Assembly: GCA_010093485.1 (NCBI GenBank) | Contig: MU001498.1 | Span: 1,317,126 to 1,381,125 of the forward strand | Origin: Karstenula rhodostoma CBS 690.94 | Taxonomy: Eukaryota; Ascomycota; Dothideomycetes; Pleosporales; Didymosphaeriaceae | Direction of reading: 5' to 3' | Length of the DNA stretch: 64,000 nt | Shown: positions 13,188-27,424 of the stretch, piece by piece | Numbering within the stretch: position 1 is the stretch's first letter | Layout of the letters: every line of letters begins with the position of its first letter | Notes under the pieces: generated by a model | Database searches by the model: none | The model's input: only the letters and a program-made list of their open reading frames with translations | Told to the model about the DNA's origin: nothing | Made by a program: the position numbers and the translations under genes

Positions 13188-14630
13188 ATAGGTATATAGT
13201 AAAAACTTATATTTATAAATTATATTTAAATAAATAGCTAAACTAAGATATATAATAAGTATATTAACTAGTATTTCTACCTATTTATTAATAAATTTTA
13301 AAATAACTAGTTAGATCTACTCCCTTTAATAGACTAGGTATAAACCTCTTTACTTAATAAATTTACTAATTTCTCTCTATATAAAATTAAGTTTAGCTAT
13401 AAAGTTAAAGTTTTTTAGGACTAAAAAAATAGAGTTAGATTATTTAAGAACTCCCCTAATAATATTAGCTTTAAGTAAGCCTATAAGTTTATTATTACTT
13501 ATTTTAAAGTTATTACTTAGATCTATAACTAGGTCTATTAGAACCTTATTATAGTATAAAACTTAATAGTAAAATAAGCTAATAAATACTACTAACTATT
13601 TAATTTTATTATTAGTAACTTTATTTATATTATTCTAAAAGGCTTTTTAATATTATATCCCTCTATTAAGCTTAATAAATAAATATATAGTCTATACTAT
13701 ATTATAAAGATAAAAAGGTTATTCTATAAGCTTAAATTACTATTATATATAAAAGTTTATTTAGTATTTTATATAGACTATTTTTAGAAAGTATCTAATA
13801 ATCTACTTTTTAGATAATACTAACTATAGAAATTACTAATTAAAGTTAATAGTACTTTTAAATAGGAGGTATTACTTATTTATAATAGCTAACTAAGCTA
13901 GGGAAAACTCTAGTACTAAATAGTATAATAAGGCTATAACTTAAATAATATATAGTATCTAATATTTAACTTTAGAAATATTTTAAAACTAGTAGGTAAC
14001 TTTTATAATACTAATCCTTAGGTAGCTAGACTCCTTAAGTACCTAGATACTTAGAAGAAAGCTACCTTTAATAAAGTATTTTTAAATAGTAATCCTAAAG
14101 ATAATATACCTATTAAAGTAAGTAGTTAATAAAGGGTTACTTAAAAATAGGCTAGTTAGTATAATAGCTTAATCTAAATAGCCTATCTAGTATTTATAAA
14201 GTATACTTACCTTATATTTTTTAGTACTATAAAGAATTAAGCTTTATATATTAAGTACTTTAAGTCTTTAACTATAAATAAGGAATTTAAGGTTTTAAAC
14301 TAGATCTTAATCTCTTCTTATAGAATTAGGGAACTCTATATAATATATATATAATAATATATAACTAATTATTTAGAAAAATTCTAAATAAAAGTATTTT
14401 TATATAGAAAATTATAGAGCTCTATATAATTATACTAGAATAGAATACTCTAATCTAGTTTATAACTATATAAGTTTAATAGGAAATTTTTTAAAAATAT
14501 AAAGGATATTTTTCTTTATTTTTAATTTTTCTTTATTTTTAATTTTTTTTTTCTTTTTTTTTATAGATATAGATATTCTTATAGTTCTTAGAGATTATTA
14601 AAACCCTAGATTATACTTAGAGAGGGGTAG

Positions 14631-14876
14631 TATAAAGGTTAATTTAATCTAAAATTAAATTCCCTTATAGAATATTTATTTATCTTTAAGTTTAGACCTT
14701 ATTTAGTAGCCTATATATAGATTAGTTAGTAGATTTTAAATACCTAGTATATAGAGAGTCCCTCTTTAGAATCCTCTCTATTTTAGTATCTTAAATTTAG
14801 TTTTAATTTATATAGTTTCTTCTATCTATCTAATTCTAAGAGTATTTATTTTATTTAGCTATATTCTAGCCTTATA
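14631..14876 (+). repeat. 3' LTR of Gypsy copy 2
   Basis: The segment is 246 bp and matches 2857-3102, again starting tataa and ending ccttata. The sequence after it (from 14,877) does not match the sequence after the shared LTR, so the tandem array ends here. Confidence 0.85.
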
Positions 14877-16035
14877 ATATATATCTCTTATAATTAAATC
14901 TAAATTAGATATATACTAAGTAGTTATAGGGTACTTATAATTTAGAGTAAATTAGTTAACTACTAGTATTAAATATTAGTACTATTATTAGTTAGTTAGT
15001 TATTTTAATAATAGAATAATAGGTAAAAAGCTATACTATTCTCTATATAGTATTATATAATATAGTTATCTATTATCTACTACCTCTATTATCTCTATAC
15101 TATATACTATATTTATTAGGCCTTATTAAGTATTAAATACCTTTATTTTTTCTTACTATATCTATTACTATAGTATTTCTAGTCTAATCTATTATTAATA
15201 GCTAAATATATAATAATTTTATAAAAGTTAAGGTAATTAAGTACTTATTAGAAAACTATCTAGCTATCTATATTTAGATTATAAATAATTATTTTAAAGT
15301 CTTAAAGTATTAATTACTAGTAGAAAATAGCCTTCTAGAATTCTTTATATTAGTCTTTTTCTAATCCCTTCTTAAGAGCCTAGTTACTTTAGAATATAGA
15401 GCTATAGCTAATAAGGCTAAAGATATATAAAACTATATTATTAAAGGGGAAGGTAATTTAAACTTAGTAAATTTTCTATTTATAAAGAGTTTCTTCTACT
15501 ATTATTAAAAATAGATTATAGAGTTATAAAACTTATTTAAGTATATATATAAAATATAGAATAAGTAGAAGTATAAGTAAGAGAGGTAAGTATTAAATAA
15601 ATTTTATATCTTATTATTATTAAGTATACTACTAACTCTAGGGATAGGTATTATATTAAGGCTAGTAGTATATATAAATAATAGTATATAGTTCTTTTTT
15701 CTCTTATAGGTAGTAGTAATATCTAATAGGGTATATAGTATTTCTTTATTATAAGGTATATAGGCTAGATATATATATATTTTAATATTAGTAGTTATTA
15801 TAAGTATTATTATTATTATTATAATAGTATATTATAGCTTATAGGTATTAGTAAAATTAGATAGAAAAATATAGCTAACTAAATTTATAATTCTAATTAA
15901 GACTAGTATTATTATTAGTAATTAAAGAAAGTTTAGATAAAAATATAGTATATATAGGAATAATATAAAGTAATATAAATCGCTAAAAATATATAGTAGA
16001 GTAGTTTAAGTAACCCCTTTTACTTAGGAGGGGAC
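14877..16035. other. AT-rich RIP-degraded spacer, unassigned
   Basis: This stretch has no open frame, and I see no copy of it elsewhere in the window. Its base composition matches the flanking degraded elements, so it is probably an old repeat whose partners lie outside the window. Confidence 0.5.
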
Positions 16036-17476
16036 TATTAGAGTAGTTAATAGTAAATTACTTCTTATTATATATTTTCTAATTAGTATTATTAATTTTT
16101 ATTTATAGTTTTAACTATTATAGAAGTTTTAGATAGTTTAAAATCTTATTATACTCTTTATTAAAAAAATTAAATACTTAGAATTTATTAATTAGAGTAT
16201 TAGTAATAGCTATTTATAAGTATTAGTATTTAATTAGTTACTATTTATATTAGGTATTCTTATAAAGATAGCTAAAATAATTATTATTCTATATATTATT
16301 AAATAATTCCTTACTAGATTTAATAGTCTAATTACTAAATATTATATAGATACTAGTTCTTTTATAATTAGGGTAAAATAATTATTTCTAAATTAATACT
16401 AAAAATACCTTTTTAATTTTAGAAAGTATTATTATAGGCCTTTCTAGTATTTTATTAAGTAGGATTTACTACTTAATTAAGTAGGACTATTTAGGGGCAA
16501 TCTTCTTACTTAAAGTTTTAAGAAAATTATAAGTTATAAGTACTTCTTTAGTTTTTTTAATTAAGTATATAATTACTTTATAGTAGAGAAACTACTATTT
16601 TTTAAATTAAGTTTTTAAATTCTACTATTTATTCTTTACTTTATTAAAATAAGTATAATACTATACTTAAATAAAGTTTTTAGTTATTCTATTAGTAGGT
16701 ACTAGATTATCTTTTAGTATATAAAGTAGATATTATAAAGTAGACTTATTATCTTTAACTATATTAATTATTACTAAAGTAAGGAGATCTTAGAAAATAG
16801 TAATATAAATCTAGTTCTAGAGATTTTATAACTTAGAATAGTATATTTACTAGTTAGAGAATATAGTATAATATTCTATAATTCTTAAAATATAGCTTTC
16901 TTTATTCTTTTTATATAATTTAAACTCCTACTTATAATCTTTAAAATTATTTAAAGTAACTAGTTAGTATAGTTCCTCTAGAATAACTAGTTAAATAGGG
17001 TAATTATTATTAATTAAGGGGAATATTAGAGTATCTAAATTAATTTTAAACTAGATATTTTTAAAATTTACTTAAAAATATAAGCTTATAAACTAATAAG
17101 GCTAGCTTATTTAATTAATAAGCTAGTTCTAAGTAATTAAAATAGTTAAATTACTTATAGCTTTATTAAATAAAGACTTTTAGTATAATAGAAGTATTTA
17201 AGAGGATATATTTAAATAGTAAAGTATATAGAAAGAATTATCTTATATTCTAAGTACTAGACTTATAACTATAGTAGAGAAAAAGAGCTTAAATATTCCT
17301 TTTATTTAGGAAGTAAATTAATTAAATTACTATATAAAAAAAGATTACTAGAAAGACTAATTATATACTATACTTATTCTAAATTAGTTTAGTACTTAGA
17401 TTAAGGTACCCCTTATTATATCTAATTAGAGCTCTATAAACCCTAATATTACTAAGTATTATTTATATTATTAATA
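16036..17476 (-). mobile_element. 5' fragment of the Copia family (LTR plus start of gag)
   Basis: The fragment matches about 11,756-13,187 of the nested Copia element in the same orientation. It keeps the 5' LTR (17,270-17,476), the primer-site region and about 1.2 kb of internal sequence. The match stops abruptly at 16,036. It has lost the pol region and the 3' LTR. Confidence 0.8.
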
Positions 17477-19554
17477 GTAATACTATATATATATATATAT
17501 ATATATAAGAAACTTACTAATAAATTCTATAATTATATAGTCTATAGCTATAACTTATAGTATTTATATACTAGATTAATTATTATACTAATAGAGGTTA
17601 ACTTACTAAATAATATATTAGATTTTATAATATATATAGTTAAATATATTTAGATTACTAATAGACTTACTACTAGTATATACTATATTATTTTTATTAC
17701 TAAGAATTAGTTATTTATTATTATTAGCTATTTTAATAGAGTAGGATATAGTATAGGTCTCTTCCTATAAGAGCTAGCCTTTATATATAATACTATAAGT
17801 TATTTACTACTAGTAAGTAACCTTTCTTTTATATTCTTTTTTAAATTATAATATTATTAATATTTTATAATATCCTTAATATTTTATAATATCCTTAATA
17901 TTTTATAACTTCTCTATAATTATATATTAGGTATTAGTAAATAGGAGTATACTACCCTACTAGTATTATAGTATTATAGTATTACTATATTATATAATAT
18001 ATATAGATAGATTAATATTTAGTTAATTAAGCCTAATACTATAGGCGCCCTTCTTTTTCTTTTATTATAAATATTACTATCCTTTAGAGCTATTTAATAG
18101 AACTATATAGTACCTCTAGATATTTCCTTATTACTAGATAGTTATAATAGTAACTTTATATTAAAAAAAAAAAAAAAATAACCTTTATTAGATTAGTTTT
18201 ATTAAAGTAAAGAGCTATAAAAAACTTAGTAAAAATAATAAAATATAAAATATAAAATATAGTTAAGTTATAGTATTAATAGACCTACTAATAATATAAT
18301 ATTTAGAAAAAGGTATAATAAAAATTAGTAGAGAATATTTTTATCTATAATATATATAGTATTTCTTTAGTTTTCTATTTATAAAGATATTAAAAACTAG
18401 ATTAAATAGATAACTATATTTATAGTAGAGTAGTATAGGTCCCTAGCCTATTATTACTAATTAATAAAGAGATAGTATATAGCTAGAATAAATAGTATAA
18501 TAAAAAAATATATTTATAAAATAGGTATTAGTCTAAGTATTAGATAAGAATATATTTAAAAAAAAAAGGCTAAATATAACTAATTTAGAAATATAATCTA
18601 TTATAGAAGGAAATACTTTTATTTACTATTATCTATATAATTTTAATAGAAAAAGAGAATAATATTTTCTATAATAAAATTAAATTACTTAGTTTTATAA
18701 AAGTACTACTTAGCCTATTTCTAGAGCTTTAGAATTTTATAAAAGAGAATATATTTTTAATTAGAATTATTAAAATACTCTTTATATTACTAATACTATT
18801 TAATAATAATTATATAGTACTTAAAAAAGGTATATTAATAAAGAAGTAAGGTATTATAAAAAAAGTATTATATAGTATTTATAATAAAATATAATAGATT
18901 AACTAGTAAAGATATATAAAATAATAATATACTTTTTAATATAAAAGGATATAGTATTATAACTTTAGAATAAGTAAATTTAGAGGGTAATAGTATCTAT
19001 AAATTTCTATTAATATTAGTTAAAATAATAATAAAAAAGGATATCTATACTTTATTTTATATATTATAGCTATAATATTATTTTAGATAAGTATATTTAT
19101 ATTATATATAATAGGTACTTTAGTACTAAATAGACTTCTACTCTATTAAAAGATATTAAAAAGTATTATAAAAATAAAAAATATAAATAGTATTTTATAG
19201 ATATAGAATATTTTAAAGAAAGTTAAGATAGATAAAAAAAAAATAGTATAAAACTACTAAAAGTATAATTAAAATTAAGTATTATAATTATATTATAGTA
19301 AAAGAATAAATAAAGAATAAAATTAAATTAAATTAAAAATAATTTAAAGTTTTTAAAGTATTAGTTAGTATTAGGCTAGACTAATACCTAAAGAAGTATT
19401 ATATACTAAGTAAATATTTAAAAATATATAATTAAGTTTAATATTTTATAGTTAAAGTAATTATAAATAATATATTAGTTATATTAGTATTTAAAGAAAT
19501 ATTATTATATTATATTTTAAAGACTAATTAGAATATATAAAATACCTTTTTTAT
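17477..19554. other. AT-rich RIP-degraded sequence with small tandem repeats
   Basis: There is no open frame and no element identified. It holds a (TA)12 microsatellite at 17,484-17,507, a 19-bp tandem repeat at 17,857-17,908 and a run of 16 A at 18,163-18,178. The A run could be the tail of a degraded non-LTR element, but I see no target duplication to prove it. Confidence 0.45.
17857..17908. repeat. Tandem repeat, 19-bp unit, about 2.7 copies
   Basis: The unit ttaatattttataatatcc is repeated at 17,857, 17,876 and, partially, 17,895. Confidence 0.85.
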
Positions 19555-19720
19555 TATAACTAGAGGTATCTAGTATCTGGCTAGAGGAGTTATATAATAG
19601 TAAGGGGTATATAGTTATAAATACTAATAGAGGGATCTAGGAGTAATTTATTTATCTAATATAATACCCTTTATCTACCTCTAAAGTTAAAGCTATATTA
19701 CTTATACTAGAATTCTAATA
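19555..19720 (+). repeat. 5' LTR of the second Gypsy element
   Basis: The segment is 166 bp and matches 27,753-27,918. It starts tataac and ends ctaata, consistent with TG...CA ends after RIP. Confidence 0.75.
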
Positions 19721-21293
19721 TTTAAATTACTCTTTTTATTTTATAAGTAGTCTAGCTTTATTTACTCTAAATAATATATATTTAAATATAATAGCTAATA
19801 ATCTCTTACTATCTAACGCTTATATAGAAGAACTAGATAATAAAAGTATATTTAAAAAAGAAAAAAGAAATCTTACCCCTTCTCTTCTTATTATAGATCT
19901 ATTAGTATAACTACTAATACTATTTACTAGTTAATACTAGATAGTATTACTTAATAACTATTTAAATCTATTAGTAATAAATATATCTAGAATAGGCTAA
20001 GTAGCTAGTAGTTATTTTAATAATCTAGAAAAAGTCTAGAACTAGCTTAAGAACTAAAAAAATACTAATAAACTCTAATATATTAATATAATATAATAAT
20101 ATATTAAAGTAGGGAACTTTATAGCCCTCTCTAAGTCTATAAAAGGTATAGTATTATAAGTTATAATATTAAGAGTCCTATCTTTATAACTACTAACCTA
20201 AAAGTAACTATATAAGTACTTTTAAAAAAATAGTTATAACTATAATTATTAGAGAAATAATTATAAGCTATATTTCTAATTATTTATAAAATATTTTATA
20301 TTAAATACCTTAAAGATTAATTATACCCTTTAGTTTATTACTAATATATACTAAACTATATAAAGAATAGAGGTTTAATTCTAATAATTATAAAATTCTT
20401 TATAAACTAGAACTTAAAAGGCCTTATAAATAAAGATATTAAAAGCTTTAGAATCTTCTAAAAAATAAAACTAATTAGTATATAATTAGCTTAAAAAGTA
20501 CTAATAATAGCTAGGTTAATTACCTCTTAACCTTTTAAACTATATATAAAGATACTAGGAAGAACTTAAAATAATTAATAATAAATAATAGAAACTTAAG
20601 TATATAGAATACCTTTTACCCTATATTTAATAGAGACTATAATCTATATAATCTAAGCTTAAAATAATAGTTACTAATATTAAATAGTAGGCCTTTATTA
20701 TCTATTATACTAAATAACTAAACTATATAACTACTAAAAATAGTTACTAGCTAAATTAAATAAAAAAAGGCTTATAATTTAAAGTAAACTTTAGGGGAGA
20801 TAATAGACCCTAAAAAAGAAATAAATAAAATAAAAAATAAAAAAATAGCTCTAATTAGTTTAAAATAATACTAAGTAGAATTACTAATACTAACTAGCCT
20901 ATAATATACTAGTATTATAATAAGTAAAAGTATATTAAACCTAACTATCTTTCTTTAAATAAGCCTACTACTACTAGTTTAAATAATATAAAGTTCGCTA
21001 AAAATAAGTTATATAATTTAAAAAAAAATAAAAAATAAATAGAATTATAACTACCTTTTCTATCTATATTAATATAGTTATAAATTATATTAACTAAATT
21101 CTAGAGATTAAAAATATTAGCTCTCTATTTAACTAGTTATATAACTAGCCTAAGGGGATATTAATTATTAAAGCTAAAGTTAATAAAGAACTACTTAATA
21201 CTTTTATAGACTTAATATTAGTATTTAACCTAGTATTACTATAAATAGTAATAAGACTTAAGGCTAATATTATACCTCTAATAGAGTTACTAT

Positions 21294-21480
21294 ATATTAT
21301 AGAGATTTACTATAAGGTAGGGTAACTTAATAAAGTAGGGGGATAAAAAGGCGCGTTATACTTTACTAATATATAAATAAAGGGGGACTAAAAAAGTAAC
21401 TAAGGCGCGCCTAGTATCTATATATAGGCTAACTAAAAAGGGTATAGTACTAAGCTAGCTAAAACGGGACTAGCGCGAGG
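21294..21480 (-). mobile_element. SINE-like element, copy B (longest, about 187 bp)
   Basis: This is the longest member of the family. It is flanked by a direct repeat of up to 16 bp, ctaatagagttactat, at 21,278-21,293 and 21,481-21,496. Read on the - strand it begins CCTCGCGCTAG and ends in an AT-rich tail. Near its 5' end TAGCTTAGT resembles the start of a tRNA-type A box, but no clear B box is visible, so a tRNA origin is unproven. It is inserted in the gag/protease part of the second Gypsy element. Confidence 0.75.
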
Positions 21481-24400
21481 CTAATAGAGTTACTATTAAA
21501 GGTAGTAAATAGTTCTAGAATAAAAGTATATAGTATAATAGTACTTAAAATATCCTTTATAAATTTATAAGACTATAAGTAATTATAGATAATACCTTTT
21601 ATAGTAGCTAATATTACTAGATATAATATTTTCTTAAAGTTATTTTAATTTAATAAGTATAATCTAAAAGTTAATATTACTAGTAGATATATTCTTATTT
21701 AAAAATACTATACTAAAGTAGGGGAACTCTTTAAGAAAATTAATATAGAGGAACTAAAATAGTTTAATTATATCCTTTAAAATCTATATATAATAGTATA
21801 TACCTATATTATATTAGGGGCTAACTAACTATTATTATCTAGACCTATTAGATTTAATTTAGCTATAATACTATAGTATTATTTTAAGTTTATTAATATT
21901 ATTATAAGTAAGGATTATAAAGTATTTATAGACTATAATAAGTATAATCTATATATAGATTTTAAAAAAGAAAGGTAACCTTTTTATTCCCCTATATATA
22001 ACCTTTTAGTATTAGAACTTAAAATACTATAGAAGTATATAAAGGAGTATTTTATAAAAGAGTAAATATACTACTCTAAGTTACTTATAAGGGCGCTAAT
22101 TCTTTTTATAAAAAAAAAAGATAGTAGTCTTTATCTTTATATTAATTATAAAGGGCTTAATAAAATTATAATTAAAAACTATAAATTACTACTTTTAATT
22201 ATAAAATTATTTAATTAACTTAAGTAAGTAAAAATTTTTATAAAGTTTAATCTAAAAGAAGCCTACTATTAAGTCTATATTATAGAAAAAGATAAGTAAA
22301 AAACTACTTTTTATATATATTATAGCTATTTTAAATATTTAGTAATATCTTTTAGGCTTACTAATATACTAGTATAGTTCTAGAGACTTATTACCTAAAT
22401 ACTAGTAGGTCTAATTAATATTAGCTATATTATATACTTAGATAATATCTTAATCTTCTTAGATAATAGGGAAAACTATAAGTACTATATTAAGAAGGTT
22501 CTTAAATACTTATATAAGGTAAAGCTATTTATTAACCTAAAGAAATATAAATAGTATACTAGTATTATAGAGTATTTAGGCTTTATTATTACTATTAAAG
22601 GCTTAATAATTAATTCTAATTATTTTAAAATAATCTAGTCTTAGCTAATACTAACTTATATATATAATATCTATATCTTTATTAGCTTTATAAACTATTA
22701 TAGAAGATTTATTACTAATTTCTTCTACTTAGCTCTACTATTAACTACTTTAACTAAAAAAGGTCTAAATAGTACTAAATAGGGTCTAATAATAAGAAAG
22801 AAAAAGAGTATAATACTAGATTTAAAACTAAAAAGTTATAAAATATTTTAAAAGCTTAAAAAAATATTTTTTATAGTACCTATCTTTATATACTATAAGA
22901 ATAAAAGATAGATATATCTTAAAACTAATATTTTAGAAGGGGTAATTAGTATTATTTATAGCTAACTTATTCTAAATAGGTATAGAAAAAGCTTATAGTA
23001 GCCTATTAACTTTTTTTTATAAAAATTAAATATAGTATAGTATTATTATAATATATATAATAAGGAACTATTTATAATTATAAAAATAGTTAAATACTAG
23101 TACTAGTATTTCTAGAATTAATATTTTAAAATCCTAATAAACTACTATAACCTATAATAGTTTATAGAGACTAAGATACTTATAGTATATTATATTTAAT
23201 TTTATTTATCCCTTTTTAAGTATAATTTTATAATAATATATTAAACTAGATTAATTAATCTAGTAAATAGACTATTTTATTATCTAGATTATATACTTAT
23301 AGCTTAGAAACTAAAATATAAGAATAATAAAGCCTTTATTAAACTATTTACTAAGGTATTATCTAAATAAAATATTAATAGGGTATTTATTTTAGTAGTT
23401 ACTACTTATATATATAGTAACTAAGAGTAGAATTAAAAGCTAGAGGCTTAAATTTAATACTTCTATAAAATAGATAAAGAAACTCTAAATAAGTCTCTAC
23501 TATTTAAGAATTAAAAAGAGTTTAAAGTAGAGAGTTTAAATTTATTAAATAATAATAAAAATAAATAGGTATAAGGTAGTCTAAATTAGCCTTACTTAAA
23601 GTAGTCTAGCCCTATATAGCTTAAAACGCCCCTAGAGTAGATAAATATAATTAAAAACTACTATAATAGTCTACTTTTTAGATACTTTAGTATATCTTAT
23701 ACTCTAGAGTATATATAGTAAAAGTATTACTAAACTAGAATAATTAAAAATATATTTAACTATATTTATAACTATAAGTATTACTAGTAGGTAAATTTAA
23801 GGAAATATAAACTATATAGCCTTTTTAGGCCTCTACCTATTCTAAATTAACTATAATAGTATATTATAATAGATTTTATTACTAATCTATTTCTAAGTTA
23901 CTTTACTAGACTTATATATAATATAATCTTAATTATTATTAATTATTATTTAAAGATAACTTATTATATACCTATATAAATAAACTAGGATAGTACTAAT
24001 CTAGCTTAAACTTAAATTTATAAAGTTATTAAACTTTATAGGAATTTAGAGACTATACTATTAGATAGAGGTCTAGTAATAAAATTAAAGTATTAAAATA
24101 CTTTTTATTACTATTTAAACTTTTAATATATTTTAATATTAGTTTTCTACCTATAAATAGATAGATAGACTAAATAATAAAACTAGATACTAAAATAGTA
24201 TCTTTAAATTTTTTATTCTCTAAAATAGGATAATTAGGTTATATAAATCTTTTTAGTAGAGTTTATATATAATAATAGTAAATATATATCTACTAAGTAT
24301 ACTCCCTATTAAGTTTATTTTAAGTATAACCTATCTAATTCTAATTAGCCTAAATAGCTACTAAATAATAGTAAAAGTCCTAAAAAGTTTATAATTACTT

Positions 24401-27271
24401 TAAAGTTCCTTTAAATTTATATAAATATATAGTAAAAGCTAGAAATTATTTAAAAGTATTAGAAAGTTTTTTAGGATAAGAAAAGGCTTAAGTTAGAACT
24501 AAAAATAGGTAATAAAGTATAGATATTAAATTAATATATAAAGTTAATAAAACTAAATAAAAAACTAAATTAAAAGTTTCTAGAATTTAAAGTAGTTAAG
24601 AAATATATTAGCTTACTACTAACTATTTACTAAATTAATTTACTATAACTTAGTAAGGTTTATTTAGTATTCTATCTATTTTTATTAGAGCTATTCTAAC
24701 CTTATATAGATTATCTATACTTATAAGATCTAATTAAAAATACTTTATACTATTTTAGAGATAATATCTATAATATTAACTAAATAGTTAATAGGTAATA
24801 AAGAGTAGATAGATAATAGAAATATTTAATTAAATAATTAGAATATAATAATAAAGAGAACTCTTAAAAACTAAATACTTTAATAAGTAGTAATATATTA
24901 AAATTTATTTAGAAGAAATTAAAGATTTCTCTAAAAAAATCTATATTAATAATTAAACTATAAACTAAGTAAGATTAAGACTAACCTCTAAAGAAAATAG
25001 GAGGTAAATAAGAATAAAATTCTATTTAGTCCTATTTAGACTTAGTTAGTTTAAATTAATCCTTTTTAATTAGTTCTAGTACTAATAGAGTATATTATTT
25101 AAAAAATAAATATATATAACTTATAATAGGACTATTTATCCTTTTATTCTTTTAAAGTTCTTATATATCTCCTACTAAGAGTTTAGTAGTAGATAATATT
25201 TTACTAGATAAAAGTATTTTAATAGAAAATAAGTTATAAAAAACCTCTAAGTATAAAATTTTTCTACCTATTAAGAATAAGTTATAGAAGAATAAAGAGA
25301 TATAGAATAACTAGTTTTATTTATATTATTTATTTCTAGAAAAAGAATAATAGAACTAATTTAAGTTACTTTATACTAAATAACTCTTACTAGTACTAAG
25401 TATATAGAAGTAGGTATTATCTATATAAAAATTATAGTAAAAAATTAAAAAAAACTAGTATAAAAGTTATAAAAAGAAATTAACTAAAAAAACTACTATA
25501 TATTTATTATACCTTTATTATACTAAATTTACTTTTAAACTATTAGGCCTAAATAGGGTCTAATAGTAATAAGTAGGGCTAATTAGGTCTTTTTATACTA
25601 ATTTTTACTAGTAAAAATCTTTTTAGCCTTAGTAATATTAATATATATCTAATACTAGTTTAGCTCTATTTAAGTAATATTATATTTAATTTTTTAATAA
25701 TAATAGGTATAGTAGTATATATCTAACTTTTTAAATAACTCTTTAATAATCTATTTATAAATATTAAAATAATACTTATCCTTTCTAGTAATATAAGTAT
25801 AGGAATTACTTTTATAAATTAAAGAATATTTATTTATAATTTTTTTAAACTTAGTTTCTAATTTAGTTTTATAGATATTTTTAGTAGAATATAGTAGAGT
25901 AACTAAAGTATAGACTAATAAATTCTAAATAGTCTAAATAGTATTAATTAGAGTCTAGTAAAAAATTTTAAAGTTAGTTAGTATATTTTAGTAAATTTCT
26001 CTAAAAACCTATACTAATTAGTATCTAATAGGTCTAATTTAAAACTTTTTAATTATAAAGGGATATATTATCTTTTTTAGAAAGTTACTAGTACTAAAAA
26101 AATAGTAAATATTATAAATCTTTTTTTTATAATATATTTTATTATTAGAATAGTCCTACTTATACTTAGTAATACTAAATTATATATAATAATTAGTTAG
26201 GGTTATAGTTCTATTATAAAATTAGAAATATTTAGTTTAATTATTTTTTTTAATAATAGTTTAAGTATATTTAGCTAAATTAGCTAGTAATTTAATTAGA
26301 ATTACTTTAGCCTTAATATAATTCTAGATATCTAATAAATACCTATACTAGTTATAAAAATTCTAATACTTATTATTATTATAAATAATAATTAGCTAGT
26401 TCTAGAATATATTATAAAAGTTAATATTTATACTATCTATAGTTATAATCTATATATTTTTATAGTATAGTAGCTCTTTAGTTATAGAAGAGACTAATAC
26501 TATCTAATTAAATTAAATATAGGTTTTATATATCTACTTCAGTATATTCTCTTCTACTAGACTAAACTAGAGTTTATTAAATCTAAAAAAGGCTAGTTTA
26601 TACTAGATAAAATTAAGTAGTACCTATTAGATTAAAATTATTAAAAAAAAAATATATTAAATAGTAATTCTTTTAGTTTTTTATAAAATAGTACTTATAA
26701 ATTATTTAGTACTTATCTCCTATCTAATTAGTATAGTAAAACTTTAGTTAATTAGTACTAATAATTAAAAAGTAATAAGCTAGAAGTAGAATTTCTATAT
26801 TTATTCTATTATTTATCTTTTTAATTATATATATTATATAGTCTATATATATTAAGGGAGTATTATTAGTTTTATTATTTATATAAGTTATAGTATATAT
26901 AATAAGGGAAGATATAATTAAATAAATTCTAGTATAGTTTAATAATACTAAATAGGTCTAGATAATACTAGATAAAATTAAATACTATTAGAAAAAGTTA
27001 AATATTAAAAATTATTACTAATAGAAACTAATAGGGATTAGAGTAGTTCTATTTATACTAGTTAGTATTAAATAATATTATTTAAAACTTAATTAATTAG
27101 AAAATACTTATAGTAAATAAAAACTTATAAATACTATAGTCTTATAAGTAACTAATTAAGGGAGTCTATAAATATTAGCTTAGCTAAGTAGTAGTAAAAT
27201 AGTAAAGTTAGTAAAATTTACTTAATTAAAAAATATAAACTATCTAATTAAATTTATTTTACTAGTATATA

Positions 27272-27424
27272 TTATATATAATTACTATAAGGATAGGTAA
27301 ATTAATAAAATAAAAGGGATAAAAAGGCACGTTATATTTTACTAATATATAAATAAAGGGGGACTAAAAAAGTAATTAAGACTTACCTAGTATCTATATA
27401 TAGGCTAACTAAAAAGGGTATAGC
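27272..27424 (-). mobile_element. SINE-like element, copy C (153 bp, 5'-truncated)
   Basis: The element aligns with copies A and B and is flanked by a 13-bp direct repeat, ttactagtatata, at 27,259-27,271 and 27,425-27,437. On the - strand it starts about 36 bp inside the 5' end of copy B. Confidence 0.72.

Larger units (their letters stand above)
3103..14630 (+). mobile_element. Ty3/Gypsy retroelement, copy 2 internal region, interrupted by a SINE-like element and a Copia element
   Basis: The region begins right after the shared LTR. Reverse transcriptase is recognisable at about 3640-4330: an N-terminal KKGFIS-like block, then YINYKKLNNIT, then an active-site box reading VYINNILIYS near 4185-4213, where the YVDD aspartates have become Asn through G-to-A change. 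RNase H follows from 4387 and integrase from about 5700. The sequence breaks at 5962 and resumes at 13,193 after the nested Copia. Only about 0.5 kb separates the LTR from the reverse transcriptase, which is short for gag plus protease and suggests an internal deletion. All frames carry many stops. Confidence 0.85.
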
